A stretch of DNA of 64,000 nt, from positions 434,001-498,000 of the forward strand of contig PGZF01000001.1 of the NCBI GenBank assembly GCA_002840125.1, written 5' to 3'. This document shows positions 44,867-54,925 of the stretch, one piece after another. Origin of the DNA: Gammaproteobacteria bacterium HGW-Gammaproteobacteria-15. GTDB taxonomy: Bacteria; Pseudomonadota; Gammaproteobacteria; Enterobacterales; Alteromonadaceae. Below the pieces are notes generated by a model. The model saw nothing but the letters and a program-made list of their open reading frames with translations. It did no database searches and was not told where the DNA came from. Numbering within the stretch: position 1 is the first letter of the stretch; every line of letters begins with the position of its first letter. A program made the position numbers and the translations under genes.

Positions 44867-45712
44867 ATGGATAGTTACGCGTTACAACAGCATGTTGAAG
44901 AGCTTCTGTCCCAGCACAAAGCACGTTCGTTTTCTACCCTGTGGCAAAATCAAAAGCTTTGGATTAAGCAACATGAAGCCAAAGGTGGCACATTATTGCC
45001 CCTGCTCACCAGACTGCTGAGAAAACTGAGTAATAACCCACTGTATTACCCGTCAGCAGAGCCGAAACAGTGCCTCAAACGTGAAGCTACCCGGCTAACT
45101 TTACTGAAATCCAGGGGCATACGGGTACCGCAGGTGGTGTTGAGCCATGACAACTACCTGGTGATGACGGACCTGGGGCCATCCATCAAGTTTTTCTTAA
45201 CCGAAACCAATATTAGCGCCCTGGAAAAACAGCATATTTTGATGGCAGCCGCCGCCGCTCTGGCACAGGTGCATCAGCAAAACCGCTGGCATGGCCGCCC
45301 GGCGTTACGTGATATCTGTTGGGACGGTGAGCAAATTGGCTTTATTGATTTTGAAGAAGATCCGCATCAGCATCTGAGTATTGACCAGTGTATGGCTCGC
45401 GATGTACTGATTTTCGTGCATGGTTTGTACCGCTATTTACCCGCTAATGATCCGGCTATTTTGTTAACTATAAGCGAATATCAACGGCTGGCACCGGGTA
45501 GGGTCTGGCGGGAAGCCTTGCAGATAGCCGAGAAAATGTGGCTGGCCTACCCCTGCCTGCTGACATTGCGAACCGTGTTGGGTAAAGATGGCCGGCAGGC
45601 TTTTCTGGCACTGAGACAATTACGCCGGTTTAACAGCCCGCGCCGTTCCCCTTTGTCGTTAATATTACTGTCCATCGTTATGGCGTTCATGCTTGCCGAC
45701 CAGTTTGACTAA
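44867..45712 (+). CDS. Protein-kinase-like / Kdo-kinase-like protein with C-terminal membrane anchor (281 aa)
   Basis: A reduced kinase fold: Lys34 (LWIKQHEAKG), Glu73 on a helix (CLKREATRL), a hinge LVMTDLG, a catalytic-loop-like HGRPALRD (142-149) and metal site DFE (161-163). The loop has Arg144 where HGD/HRD kinases carry the catalytic Asp; Asp149 could take its place. The C-terminus has a membrane helix (SLILLSIVMAFMLADQFD), suggesting anchoring at the inner membrane. The last 48 bp overlap the 3' end of convergent tcdA. It resembles the LPS core kinase-like or BUD32-like families; substrate unknown. Confidence 0.75.
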   Translation: MDSYALQQHVEELLSQHKARSFSTLWQNQKLWIKQHEAKGGTLLPLLTRLLRKLSNNPLYYPSAEPKQCLKREATRLTLLKSRGIRVPQVVLSHDNYLVMTDLGPSIKFFLTETNISALEKQHILMAAAAALAQVHQQNRWHGRPALRDICWDGEQIGFIDFEEDPHQHLSIDQCMARDVLIFVHGLYRYLPANDPAILLTISEYQRLAPGRVWREALQIAEKMWLAYPCLLTLRTVLGKDGRQAFLALRQLRRFNSPRRSPLSLILLSIVMAFMLADQFD

Positions 45713-46483
45713 CACTTTTGATACCGCAGCCAGTCCAAAGCTGGCTGTTACCACGGTAACAGCCCCAAAACCGCCGCTACAATCCAGCCGCATACTACTT
45801 ACCTCACCGTCTGCTGTCACCTGAGCCGTTTTTTGCTGGCAAACGCTGCCGTCCGGTTGCGGGTATACCAGTTGCTCGGTTGAATAGACACATTCAATAC
45901 CAAAACGGCGTTTTGGATTACGGCTGTAGTTATAATCACGCCGCAAACTATTGCGTACTTTGGCCAACAGCGGGTCGTTAATGGTTTGAGTAAGATCGGC
46001 AATCCGGATTTGCGTCGGATCTGTTTGCCCACCGGCCCCGCCAGTGCTTATTACCTTGATTTTATTACGCTTACAATGGGCCAGCAGCGCCACTTTGGCT
46101 TTAATTGAATCAATTGCATCAACCACATAATCCATATCATTGCTGATAAGCTCACGCAGGTTGTCGGTAGTAACAAAATCTTCTATCTGATGCACAACGC
46201 ATTCTGGGTTAATCGCCTTAATACGCTGTGCCATCACCACTACCTTATCCTGCCCTACAGTATCGCTTAAGGCATGTAATTGGCGGTTAATATTACTGAT
46301 ACAGACGTCATCCAGATCAATCAGGGTAATTTCACCTATACCGGAACGTGCCAGCGCTTCAGCTGCCCAGCTGCCCACGCCGCCAATCCCCACAACACAA
46401 ACATGCGAGTTGCGAAAAGTCTCCAGCGCGGCCACACCATATAACCGGGCAATACCGGCAAAACGTAATTGATAATCGGACAT
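45665..46483 (-). CDS. tcdA: tRNA threonylcarbamoyladenosine dehydratase (272 aa)
   Basis: E1-like/ThiF fold (also CsdL/YgdL): GIGGVGSWAAEALARSGIG nucleotide loop at 32-50, DLDDVCISNINRQ, and STGGAGGQTDPTQIRIADL. It forms the cyclic form of t6A37 in tRNA with ATP and uses sulfur relay from CsdA/CsdE. The csdA, csdE and tcdA genes being close is the expected context. Preceded two bases earlier by the pseudouridine synthase stop. Confidence 0.94.
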   Translation of the reverse strand: MSDYQLRFAGIARLYGVAALETFRNSHVCVVGIGGVGSWAAEALARSGIGEITLIDLDDVCISNINRQLHALSDTVGQDKVVVMAQRIKAINPECVVHQIEDFVTTDNLRELISNDMDYVVDAIDSIKAKVALLAHCKRNKIKVISTGGAGGQTDPTQIRIADLTQTINDPLLAKVRNSLRRDYNYSRNPKRRFGIECVYSTEQLVYPQPDGSVCQQKTAQVTADGEVSSMRLDCSGGFGAVTVVTASFGLAAVSKVLVKLVGKHERHNDGQ

Positions 46484-46485
46484 CT

Positions 46486-47190
46486 TTATTCGTTAACCTG
46501 CTGAGGTAAAATATAATTTGGCCAATTCAGTTGCCAGGGCTGTGCCCAGTTTGACAATGCCCCGCTTTGGCCAAGCTGCTGATAGAAAACGCCTTCTGTT
46601 GGCGCCTGTACATACTGATATTCGGTATTGTATAAACAAAAGCGCAGCCCATAGGCATGCAGATACACCCGGTCTGCCGCTGTGCCCTGATACAACGCAT
46701 CGCCAGCAATGGCCGCGCCAACACTTTTTAGCGCAACCCTGATTTGGTGGGTTTTACCACTGTAGGGCTTAACTAAAAATGCCCGAAACGGCAGGTTTTC
46801 AAAACCCTGGCTAATAAAATAGGTTACCGCCGGGTTTTGCTGGCTGCTCAGCAATTTCCAGGCGCCACGCCGTGCTGGCGTCATATCGCCTTTCACCCAG
46901 CCCTGCTTTTTTGCCGGCTTGGCTACACTTAGCGCCAGATAATATTTCTCTACCTGGTGCGTGCTAAACAGCTGTGTTAACTGTGCCGCTGCGGCACTGC
47001 TGCGGGCCAGCACAATTAAACCCGAGGTTACTTTATCCAGCCGGTGTACCGGGTACAACTTATAGCCCAGTTGCTGCTGTGCTAAAACCACTAAGCCCGG
47101 GCCATCGTCTGAGTGAAAACTAATACCGGCAGCTTTATTCAGCAGCACAAAATCTGCCGTTTCAGCTATCAGGGTAAAAGCGGTGGTCAT
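46486..47190 (-). CDS. RluA-family pseudouridine synthase, TIGR01621 type (234 aa)
   Basis: Short synthase lacking an S4 domain. HRLDKVTSGL holds the catalytic Asp (about residue 52); KPYSGKTHQIRVAL is the second motif. Among the subgroups, this looks like the uncharacterised TIGR01621 family; target uridine unknown. Its start overlaps the kdsB stop by one base, so it is in that operon. Confidence 0.85.
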   Translation of the reverse strand: MTTAFTLIAETADFVLLNKAAGISFHSDDGPGLVVLAQQQLGYKLYPVHRLDKVTSGLIVLARSSAAAAQLTQLFSTHQVEKYYLALSVAKPAKKQGWVKGDMTPARRGAWKLLSSQQNPAVTYFISQGFENLPFRAFLVKPYSGKTHQIRVALKSVGAAIAGDALYQGTAADRVYLHAYGLRFCLYNTEYQYVQAPTEGVFYQQLGQSGALSNWAQPWQLNWPNYILPQQVNE

Positions 47191-47942
47191 CAGTTCAGGC
47201 TGGCAGCATAAGTGCGGGCATGTTCCAGATCTGCCGGCGTATCCACACCCACCGCCGGTGTTTCAAGCGCGGTATCAACATGAATTGATTCACCATGCCA
47301 CAGCACCCGCAGTTGCTCCAGGCTTTCAATCTGTTCCAGCGCAGACGCTGGCCAGTCAATATAATGCTGAATAAAAGCAGCGCGATAAGCATAAATACCA
47401 ATATGGCGGCGATAATGGCTGGCTAATTCAGCCTGAAAAGTGCCGTCACGGTCAAACGGAATAACACTGCGGCTAAAATACAATGCATAACCGTGTTTAT
47501 CACTAACCACTTTTACAATATTCGGGTTGGCAATTTCAGCCGCATCGATCAGCGGTACCGCTAATGTCGCCATTTGGGCCTTTTGCTGAGCAGCCAGATT
47601 CTGCGCAACCTGGCGAATAATCAGCGGTGGAATAAAGGGCTCATCACCCTGCACATTTACCACTACCGTATCGGCAGCAAGCTGTAACTTACTCACTACT
47701 TCTGCCAGGCGCTCGGTGCCGGAATTATGATCGGCACGTGTCATACAGACTTCGCCACCAAAACGTTCTACTGCAGCTGCTACCCGGCTGTCATCAGTGG
47801 CAACAACAACACGGTAAGCCCCACTTTGCAGTGCCTGCTGGTAAACCCGTTCAATCATCGTTTTACCAGCGATATCAGCCAGCGGCTTGCCCGGCAAACG
47901 GCTGCTGGCGAAACGTGCCGGAATAACCACTATGAACGCCAT
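47190..47942 (-). CDS. kdsB: 3-deoxy-manno-octulosonate cytidylyltransferase (250 aa)
   Basis: CMP-Kdo synthetase: [31 protein letters not shown] is the nucleotide-binding N-terminus (residues 6-36), [14 protein letters not shown] and [12 protein letters not shown] hold the metal/CTP site. Activates Kdo for lipid A core assembly with LpxK and the lipid exporter MsbA upstream. Overlaps ycaR by 13 bp. Confidence 0.97.
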   Translation of the reverse strand: MAFIVVIPARFASSRLPGKPLADIAGKTMIERVYQQALQSGAYRVVVATDDSRVAAAVERFGGEVCMTRADHNSGTERLAEVVSKLQLAADTVVVNVQGDEPFIPPLIIRQVAQNLAAQQKAQMATLAVPLIDAAEIANPNIVKVVSDKHGYALYFSRSVIPFDRDGTFQAELASHYRRHIGIYAYRAAFIQHYIDWPASALEQIESLEQLRVLWHGESIHVDTALETPAVGVDTPADLEHARTYAASLN

Positions 47943-48127
47943 TGTTCTGCCTCTTCCAGTGTCAGCTCACGGGCTTCGTCAGCCAGCAATACCGGAATAT
48001 TATCGCGCACCGGATAGGCCAGGCGGTCGAAGGTACAAATCAGCTGCGGTGAAGCCTGATCATATTTGAGTTTGCCTTTACATAACGGACAGGCCAGAAT
48101 TTCGGTTAATGCTACTTTAAGTGCCAT
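47930..48127 (-). CDS. ycaR: Trm112 family protein YcaR (65 aa)
   Basis: Small zinc-ribbon-like protein: CPLC at 13-16, a third Cys in LICTF near residue 31, and [15 protein letters not shown]. Bacterial members lie between lpxK and kdsB; a role as methyltransferase partner is known only for the eukaryotic form. Overlaps both neighbours (11 bp with lpxK). Confidence 0.92.
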   Translation of the reverse strand: MALKVALTEILACPLCKGKLKYDQASPQLICTFDRLAYPVRDNIPVLLADEARELTLEEAEQWRS

Positions 48128-49094
48128 AACTGCTCCGCAGATTAGTCAAAAGGGTATCTAGTTTTTGTTGTAATGTGTTATCCAGTGTCGCATCCACGCC
48201 AAGGCTGAACCAGTCAGCACGGGCAAATTCGCGACATTTCACCGCATCTTTCTCTGTCATCAGCACCGGGCCCTGGATATCAGTAAAATCGGCCGCGCTG
48301 AATTTATGATGATCAACAAAATAATGCCGTGCGGCTATGGTAAAACCGGCTGCCAGCGCCGTGCGCTCAAAGCGCTGCGGGTTACCAATTCCGGCTACCA
48401 GGGTTACCGGGCCGGATGTTAAGGTTGCTTCGCTGCACAGCGCTTTTGCCGTTGCAGCCTGTAATTGCATTACGCCATCGGCCTGAGCATAAGGCTGGCT
48501 GTTTGCCACGACCAAATCAGCCTGTTTTAAACGCCAGGCGCCCTCACGCAATGGGCCGGCCGGCAACAACTGGCCATTGCCCAGGCCACGGCTGCCGTCA
48601 ATCAGCACAATTTCCATATCGCGTGCCAGACGATAATGCTGCAGACCATCATCGCTGATAATAATATTGCAGTGCGTTTGCTGCAGTAAAAAGCGGGCTG
48701 CAGCTACGCGATCCGGGCATACCACTACCGGACAACCACTACGCTGTGCCAGCAACAACGGCTCATCGCCCACCCCGGCAGCTGTTGCTACTTCAGGCAT
48801 CACCAGTATGGGAGTGTTGATATTAGCGCCATAGCCACGGCTGACAATACCCGGCTTCCAACCTTGTTTACGCAGCGTATCGCATAGCAATAATGTAAAA
48901 GGCGTTTTACCGGTGCCGCCAATACTGATATTGCCTACCACAATCACCGGGGCCTTTACTCTTATCTGTTGTTTAATACCTGAGCGAAACAGCATACGGC
49001 GTAATGCCGTGATAACGCCATACAACCAGGCCAACGGCAATAACAACCAATAAGCTTTATGGCCCTGATACCATAGCCTCTCAGTAAAGCTCAC
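48117..49094 (-). CDS. lpxK: Tetraacyldisaccharide 4'-kinase LpxK (325 aa)
   Basis: Membrane-bound P-loop kinase of lipid A. Walker [13 protein letters not shown] (about 58-69) preceded by [27 protein letters not shown] as the catalytic Asp segment, and one N-terminal hydrophobic helix ([17 protein letters not shown]). Its ATG overlaps the msbA stop (ATGA). Gene order msbA-lpxK-ycaR-kdsB is standard. Confidence 0.97.
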   Translation of the reverse strand: MSFTERLWYQGHKAYWLLLPLAWLYGVITALRRMLFRSGIKQQIRVKAPVIVVGNISIGGTGKTPFTLLLCDTLRKQGWKPGIVSRGYGANINTPILVMPEVATAAGVGDEPLLLAQRSGCPVVVCPDRVAAARFLLQQTHCNIIISDDGLQHYRLARDMEIVLIDGSRGLGNGQLLPAGPLREGAWRLKQADLVVANSQPYAQADGVMQLQAATAKALCSEATLTSGPVTLVAGIGNPQRFERTALAAGFTIAARHYFVDHHKFSAADFTDIQGPVLMTEKDAVKCREFARADWFSLGVDATLDNTLQQKLDTLLTNLRSSYGT

Positions 49095-50842
49095 TGCTGC
49101 TCGCCAAACTGCAGTTTATACAGCTGTGCATAAGCACCGTTTTGTGCCAGCAAAGTATGATGATCGCCCTGCTCTACAATACGGCCCTGGTCCATCACGA
49201 TAATGCTGTCGGCGTTTTCAATTGTGGATAACCGGTGTGCAATAACAATGCTGGTGCGGCCTTTTAACAGCTCATTAAGTGCCGACTGAATTTTACGCTC
49301 AGATTCTGTATCCAGCGCTGAGGTAGCCTCATCCAGAATTAAAATCGGCGCCTGACGCAACAAGGCCCTGGCAATGGCAATACGCTGACGCTGGCCGCCG
49401 GATAAACTAACACCATTTTCGCCGACAATCGTATTGAGGCCGTCAGGTAACTTAGTGGCAAACTCCAGCACATGCGCTTTTTCGGCAACATCCAATAAGT
49501 GAGCTTCACTAACAGGTTGCGTCATACCGTAACAAATATTATTGGCAATGCTTTCATTAAACAGTGTCACATGCTGGGATACTACCGCAATTTGAGCCCG
49601 TAAAGACGCCAGTTTATACTGCCGGATATCCTGGCCATCCAGCAGAATTTGTCCTTGCTCAACCTGATAAAAACGCGGTAACAAACTGGAAATAGTCGTT
49701 TTACCACTGCCGGAACGCCCCACTAATGCGACCGTTTGCCCCGGGTGAACCACAAAGCTGATATTGTCCAGCACTTGTTGCTGATGACCGGGATACTGAA
49801 AACTTACCTGCTCAAAGCGGATTTCGCCCTGAACCTGCGCCACCTCAAGCGTCCCGCTATCCTGCTCAGGCAACTGGTCCAGTATGCTGAAAACGCTGGC
49901 GGCCGCCGCGATACCACGCTGAAAATCACTGTTCACTGTAGTCAGTTGTTTTAGTGGTTTAAGTAATACCACCATGGAGGTGACAATCGCAGAAAAACTG
50001 CCGGCACTCAATTGATTAAGCATCTCAGGGGAGCTGGACAGATAAATGACAAAAGCCAGCGCAAAAGAAGCAATCAGCTGAATAATACCCGAGCTTATAG
50101 CCTGAGCTGAGTCCATTTTAATACCCTGAGTACGGGTATTATTATTAATATCCGCAAAGCGTTTATCCTCCAGCGCTTGACCGCCAAAAGACAAAATAAC
50201 CTTATGGCCATTCAGCATTTGCTCTGACGATGTGGTTACACCGCCCATGGCATGCTGAATATGTTTACTCAACTGGCGAAAACGTTTTGAGACAAAACGG
50301 ACGATAATAGCAATCAGAGGTGCAATCAAAAAGAAAATCAATGACAACTGCCAGCTGTGATAAAACATCACGGCGATAAGACCAATGATAAAAGCGCCTT
50401 CACGTACCAACACGATCAACGCTTTTGTCAGAGATTGTTTAACCTGCTCAGCATCATAGGTGATTTTCGAAATTAGCTCCCCGGTAGAATGCTGATCATG
50501 AAAGCTAACCGGTAAACGCATGATATGGCTGAACAAATGCTGACGGATGTCTTTTACAATATGACCACCCACCCAACTGATGCAGTAGGTCGCAATAAAA
50601 TGGCAGATACCGCGCAGAATGAACATCAGGATCACCACTAAAGGCGCGTATTTAAGAAACTCGGTGTCTTTGTCCTGAATACCATGATCAATAAACGGCT
50701 GGATCATGGAAATAAAAGTGGCATCAACCAGGGCATAACCAATCATGCCCAATATCGCAGCAATAAATCCGGCCCGATAAGGTTTGGCGTAGCGCAATAA
50801 ACGCTTATAAATAACGACGGGATTTGTAATATTCTCTACCAA
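49091..50842 (-). CDS. msbA: Lipid A export ABC transporter MsbA (583 aa)
   Basis: Homodimeric flippase: six membrane helices (1-330) and one ATPase domain with GRSGSGKTT, signature LSGGQRQR and Walker B ILILDEATSALD. Length equals E. coli MsbA (582). Follows comEC by 33 bp on the same strand, likely one transcript. Confidence 0.97.
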   Translation of the reverse strand: MVENITNPVVIYKRLLRYAKPYRAGFIAAILGMIGYALVDATFISMIQPFIDHGIQDKDTEFLKYAPLVVILMFILRGICHFIATYCISWVGGHIVKDIRQHLFSHIMRLPVSFHDQHSTGELISKITYDAEQVKQSLTKALIVLVREGAFIIGLIAVMFYHSWQLSLIFFLIAPLIAIIVRFVSKRFRQLSKHIQHAMGGVTTSSEQMLNGHKVILSFGGQALEDKRFADINNNTRTQGIKMDSAQAISSGIIQLIASFALAFVIYLSSSPEMLNQLSAGSFSAIVTSMVVLLKPLKQLTTVNSDFQRGIAAAASVFSILDQLPEQDSGTLEVAQVQGEIRFEQVSFQYPGHQQQVLDNISFVVHPGQTVALVGRSGSGKTTISSLLPRFYQVEQGQILLDGQDIRQYKLASLRAQIAVVSQHVTLFNESIANNICYGMTQPVSEAHLLDVAEKAHVLEFATKLPDGLNTIVGENGVSLSGGQRQRIAIARALLRQAPILILDEATSALDTESERKIQSALNELLKGRTSIVIAHRLSTIENADSIIVMDQGRIVEQGDHHTLLAQNGAYAQLYKLQFGEQQ

Positions 50843-50875
50843 AATAAAACCCTGCTTCCTGAATCAGCCGCTATT

Positions 50876-53125
50876 CTAGCGTGTTGTTAGCAAGGTTTCA
50901 GCATTTCCCACCGGCTTTTGCAGCCAAAAGGGTATTCTTTGCGCCCGGTATTCGTAAACATGCAGGGCCTGCTCGCTGATATCAAGCCTGATAGCACCAC
51001 CATGCGCTGTGTTATGCAGCGGAATACCCAGCATCTGCAGCCGTTGTTGCACAGCAATAGCCGGATGCTGATGGCGGTTATATAAACTGGCGCTGTTCAA
51101 TGCCAGTTGCGGCGCTAACTGGTGTAAAAAAGCAAAATGGCTGGAACTGTTACTACCATGATGAGACAACACCAGCACATGAGCGGTCAACTGCGGGTAG
51201 CGCGCAATAAGTTGCTGCTCAACCCTTGCACCAATATCGCCTGGCAACAGAATCTGCCAGCCATACAGCTGTATTAGCAGCACACAGGAGCTGTCATTCT
51301 TATTGCCAAAATCTCCACCGGCATCCAGCATTTGCAGCCGTGCGGCTAAGTATTGCTGCGGTATAGCGCTGCAGGGTTGCGCATTGTCTATATGATCAAT
51401 GTCAGTGTAAATCTGCGCCTGCGGATAAAAGGCTGCCAGCAACTGCCAGTCACCGGTATGGTCACTGTCATCGTGGCTTAAAATTAAATAGTCCAGCTGG
51501 CGTACACCACGCTGGCGCAAATAAGGTAATACCTGCGATGCAGTGGCGCTGTGCTGGCCATAACGTGGCCCTACATCGTACAACAGGCCGCGTTGGCCAT
51601 ATTGCAGCAATACCGCCAGCCCCTGCCCGACGTCAATCAGATGCAACTGCCACTGTACCGGCCGGGTAAACGCCAGTATTAACGGCAGCATCAGCACAAC
51701 GCCAAGATAAAAAAATATGCGCTGGTATGACAGCAAAAATAACAAACAGATAAGTAGCAGGCTGCAAATCAATACCCAGTGCTGATCCGGCCAGGCCCAC
51801 CAGCTGCTGCTTTGTAACGCGCTCCAGTTAAGCCACCACAGCAGCGGTTGAAACACCGTATCGGTTAACTGCCAAAGCGCACTGCTACCGGGTAGCTGAA
51901 ACAATTCAGCCAACAGGCTGATAAACAACAACGGAATAGCCAGTAAGCTGCACCAGGGTACCCATAACACATTTGACAGCCACGCCAGCACCGAACTGCC
52001 ATCAAATAACAACAGGCTGAGTAACGACATCAGTAACGTCAGACAAAAGTGAAAACGCAAAAACAAGTAGAACTTACTGTGCCAGTGCTTGCTGTAACGG
52101 GGTTGCAGCCATAACACGGTAAAAATAACCGCCACGGCCAGTACCGATAGCCAAAAGCTTTTGCTTAGCACAAAAAAGGGCTGAGCCAGCAATAGCAAGG
52201 CCGTAAGCAATAACCAATAGTGGCTGTAGCTTAGCCGCCGGTATTGCAGCCAGGCCAGCACCATCAGCAGCAAGGCAAATGCAGCCCTGATGGTCGGAAT
52301 AGCAAAGCCGGCCAGCCAGGCATATGCAAAGGCAGCCAGCAAAGCCGCAGTTAACGCCACACCCTGGCGCCAGGCTAAATAGCGCAGCGGCCAGGGCATA
52401 AAACGCAGCAGGCAAAAGCTCCAGCCAAACACCAGGCCAATATGCAAACCGGAAATGGCCAGCAAATGCGCTAAGCCAGACTGCTGCAAGCCCTGCCATA
52501 AGGCTGGTGAAAACTGGCGTTGCCCCACCGTCAGTGCCAGTAACAGCGGTGCGCTGTCTAAATCTGCCGTTGCGTGTTGCAACCGGGCTATCAGCCGCTG
52601 GCGCAATGACACCTTATGCGGCAATAACTGCGCCTCATGCCCGGCCAGCACAGAGCCCTGGGCCAATACACCGTGCAACAATGCCTGCGCCTCACGGTTG
52701 ACACCGGCGGGATTAGCACTACCGGCCACTGGTCTTAAGCGCGCACTCAGCTGCCAGCGCTGGCCCTCTTGCAAAAGTACCGGAGGTTGTGACCAGTTCA
52801 GCTGGATCTGATACCCTTTAGCGCTGCTGTTTTCCAGTTGTAATGTAAATTGGCTATACTCAGCATACTGTTTTGGAATACCAACAATAGTACCTTGCAG
52901 TGGGGCGCTGTAATTCAACAGCTGCTGCTGTTCGGTTTCATAGGTAGCAAACTGGCTTATCCAGCAACAAAAAAAAGCGGCCAGCCCGGCACAAAACCGG
53001 TAGCGCACCGCAAACAAGAGTATAGTTAGCGGCAGCAGCAAAAATACTGTGAAAAAAGGTGGCACTATTGGCAAAAATAATGACAATAGGCTGCCTGCAA
53101 GCACACCGATACAAAAAGATTTCAT
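50876..53125 (-). CDS. comEC: ComEC/Rec2 DNA-uptake channel protein (749 aa)
   Basis: Start ATG 53125 (MKSFCIGVLAGS); the upstream open frame adds non-membrane residues without homology and runs into the divergent DUF2062 gene. Domains: DUF4131 (about 20-190), the competence channel with LLAISGLHIGLVFGW and helices to about 500, and a C-terminal metallo-beta-lactamase-like domain with LSHDDSDHTG and VLSHHGSNSS. It is thought to carry single-stranded DNA into the cytoplasm during transformation. The comEC-msbA order is common in Gammaproteobacteria. Confidence 0.93.
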   Translation of the reverse strand: MKSFCIGVLAGSLLSLFLPIVPPFFTVFLLLPLTILLFAVRYRFCAGLAAFFCCWISQFATYETEQQQLLNYSAPLQGTIVGIPKQYAEYSQFTLQLENSSAKGYQIQLNWSQPPVLLQEGQRWQLSARLRPVAGSANPAGVNREAQALLHGVLAQGSVLAGHEAQLLPHKVSLRQRLIARLQHATADLDSAPLLLALTVGQRQFSPALWQGLQQSGLAHLLAISGLHIGLVFGWSFCLLRFMPWPLRYLAWRQGVALTAALLAAFAYAWLAGFAIPTIRAAFALLLMVLAWLQYRRLSYSHYWLLLTALLLLAQPFFVLSKSFWLSVLAVAVIFTVLWLQPRYSKHWHSKFYLFLRFHFCLTLLMSLLSLLLFDGSSVLAWLSNVLWVPWCSLLAIPLLFISLLAELFQLPGSSALWQLTDTVFQPLLWWLNWSALQSSSWWAWPDQHWVLICSLLLICLLFLLSYQRIFFYLGVVLMLPLILAFTRPVQWQLHLIDVGQGLAVLLQYGQRGLLYDVGPRYGQHSATASQVLPYLRQRGVRQLDYLILSHDDSDHTGDWQLLAAFYPQAQIYTDIDHIDNAQPCSAIPQQYLAARLQMLDAGGDFGNKNDSSCVLLIQLYGWQILLPGDIGARVEQQLIARYPQLTAHVLVLSHHGSNSSSHFAFLHQLAPQLALNSASLYNRHQHPAIAVQQRLQMLGIPLHNTAHGGAIRLDISEQALHVYEYRAQRIPFWLQKPVGNAETLLTTR

Positions 53126-53150
53126 GTTTGTTTTTTGTGAATAGGTTGTA

Positions 53151-53681
53151 ATGCCAAAGAACTTTATTAAGAAATATCTACCATCGCCAGAAAAAATCAA
53201 GCAGCAGAAGCTGCTTAAAATATTTGGCTCGCTGTTACATGATGGTAATTTGTGGCACCTGAACCGACGCTCGGCCCGCGGCGCTTTTGCGGTGGGGTTG
53301 TTTTTTGCCTGGATGCCCATTCCGTTTCAGATGGTAGCATCTGCTGCGGTGGCAATACCAATGCGGGTTAACTTACCCATATCGGTAGCGTTGGTGTGGT
53401 TAACCAACCCTATTACGATGCCGGTTTTATTTTATATCAGTTATCTGGTGGGTTCGGTGGTGTTAAGAACACCGCTGGAGCCTTTTGCCTTTGAAGCCAG
53501 CTGGGACTGGCTGGTGCATAGTATTCACACTATTGGTAAACCTTTTCTGGCCGGCTGTTTGCTGATGGGAATTTGCTCAGCCATTATTGGCTATTTTGTT
53601 ATCGACTGGCTGTGGCGTTTATCAGTAAGAAAAGCCCAGCTGGGCAAAAAATTAAAGCGGAAAAACCAGCCACCGCTTTAA
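53151..53681 (+). CDS. DUF2062 membrane protein (176 aa)
   Basis: Hydrophobic helices with RSARGAFAVGLFFAWMPIPFQMVASAA and WLTNPITMPVLFYISYLVG, the family motifs; basic at both ends. Role unknown. Divergent from comEC (25 bp apart) and ends 5 bp before the lolE stop. Confidence 0.88.
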   Translation: MPKNFIKKYLPSPEKIKQQKLLKIFGSLLHDGNLWHLNRRSARGAFAVGLFFAWMPIPFQMVASAAVAIPMRVNLPISVALVWLTNPITMPVLFYISYLVGSVVLRTPLEPFAFEASWDWLVHSIHTIGKPFLAGCLLMGICSAIIGYFVIDWLWRLSVRKAQLGKKLKRKNQPPL

Positions 53682-53686
53682 CCTTG

Positions 53687-54925
53687 TTAACGCTGCCCCA
53701 GCACCCGCGCAGGTTGCACTTTACTGGCCCGCCACGCCGGATAAAGCGTCGCCAGCAAACTCATCACTATTGCCACACCAAAGGTCAGCAATACATCCTG
53801 CCACTGTAATAATGACGGTACAAAGTTAATAAAATAAATACTCGGATCAAGCAACGACTTACCCAGTACGCTCGTTACAAAGGCAAACACCGGCTCAATA
53901 TAACTGGCCAGTAATACACCGACAATTAAACCTGCTACAGCACCAATTAAGCCATTAAGCCAGCCCAGCCACATAAAGGTGCGTATAATTACCGCAGGCG
54001 AAACACCCATGGTTAGCAAAATGGCAATATCGCCTTCTTTTTCCCGCACGGCCATCACCAGTGTGGCAACGATATTAAAACTGGCTACTGCAATCACCAA
54101 TGCCAATACCAGATATAAAATACTGCGTACCATCTGGATATCCTGATAGACATGGCCCTGGCTGCGAAACCAGTCCAGCAGATAGACATAATCTTCTGAT
54201 ACCCGGCCCAGCTCGCGCGCCATTTGCGGCGCCTGAAAAATATCGTCCAGCCGAAATGCAAAACCCTGCACAGCGTCCGGCTCAAAAGCCAATAAGCTGG
54301 CCAGCGTGGCCATATCAAGCCAGACATGGCTGTAGTCCAGCTGGCCGCCCACAGCAACTATGGCACTCACTGTCAGGCTGGCGGTACTGTGGCTGGCCAG
54401 GCGGCCATCTTCGGTTAAGCGGGGTAATAACAGCTGTACCTGCCCGCCTACTTTAACATTCAGCGCATCGGCAATACCCTGTCCCAGCACAATGTCGCTC
54501 TGTTGCAGGGTATCAAGCTGACCAGCGCTGATATAACTGGCAAAATCGCTGATGCGCCGCTCCGAGGTAATATCAATGCCACGCACTTCTGCCGCTTTCA
54601 CTTCTGTACCGGCTCTTAACATACCGTTACTTTTAATATAAGGTGCTACCGCCTCAACACCGACGACCTTGGCAAACAGCTGTTGCTTACGCTGCCAGTC
54701 ATGTAAATTCTGCTGCACGGCTTCCAGTTCAACATGCGGGATCACCGACAACAAGCGCTGCTTCAGCGCCAGCTCAAAGCCATTCATTACCGACAATGCC
54801 AGGATCAGAATAGCCACACCCAGCGCTATACCCAACGTAGAGCTGGCAGAAATAAAGCGGATAAAACCACTGCTATGGCGGGTAGAGCGGTAACGCCGGG
54901 CTAACTGCCAGGCCAGGCTAGCCAT
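53687..54925 (-). CDS. lolE: Lipoprotein-releasing ABC permease LolE (412 aa)
   Basis: Start ATG 54925 ([14 protein letters not shown]); it overlaps the lolD stop by 8 bp. The N-terminal helix with [28 protein letters not shown], a large periplasmic domain, and three C-terminal helices fit the family. Together with LolC and LolD it releases outer-membrane lipoproteins from the inner membrane for LolA. The C-versus-E names follow gene order (lolC-lolD-lolE) and are not strictly distinguished by sequence here. Confidence 0.9.
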   Translation of the reverse strand: MASLAWQLARRYRSTRHSSGFIRFISASSTLGIALGVAILILALSVMNGFELALKQRLLSVIPHVELEAVQQNLHDWQRKQQLFAKVVGVEAVAPYIKSNGMLRAGTEVKAAEVRGIDITSERRISDFASYISAGQLDTLQQSDIVLGQGIADALNVKVGGQVQLLLPRLTEDGRLASHSTASLTVSAIVAVGGQLDYSHVWLDMATLASLLAFEPDAVQGFAFRLDDIFQAPQMARELGRVSEDYVYLLDWFRSQGHVYQDIQMVRSILYLVLALVIAVASFNIVATLVMAVREKEGDIAILLTMGVSPAVIIRTFMWLGWLNGLIGAVAGLIVGVLLASYIEPVFAFVTSVLGKSLLDPSIYFINFVPSLLQWQDVLLTFGVAIVMSLLATLYPAWRASKVQPARVLGQR

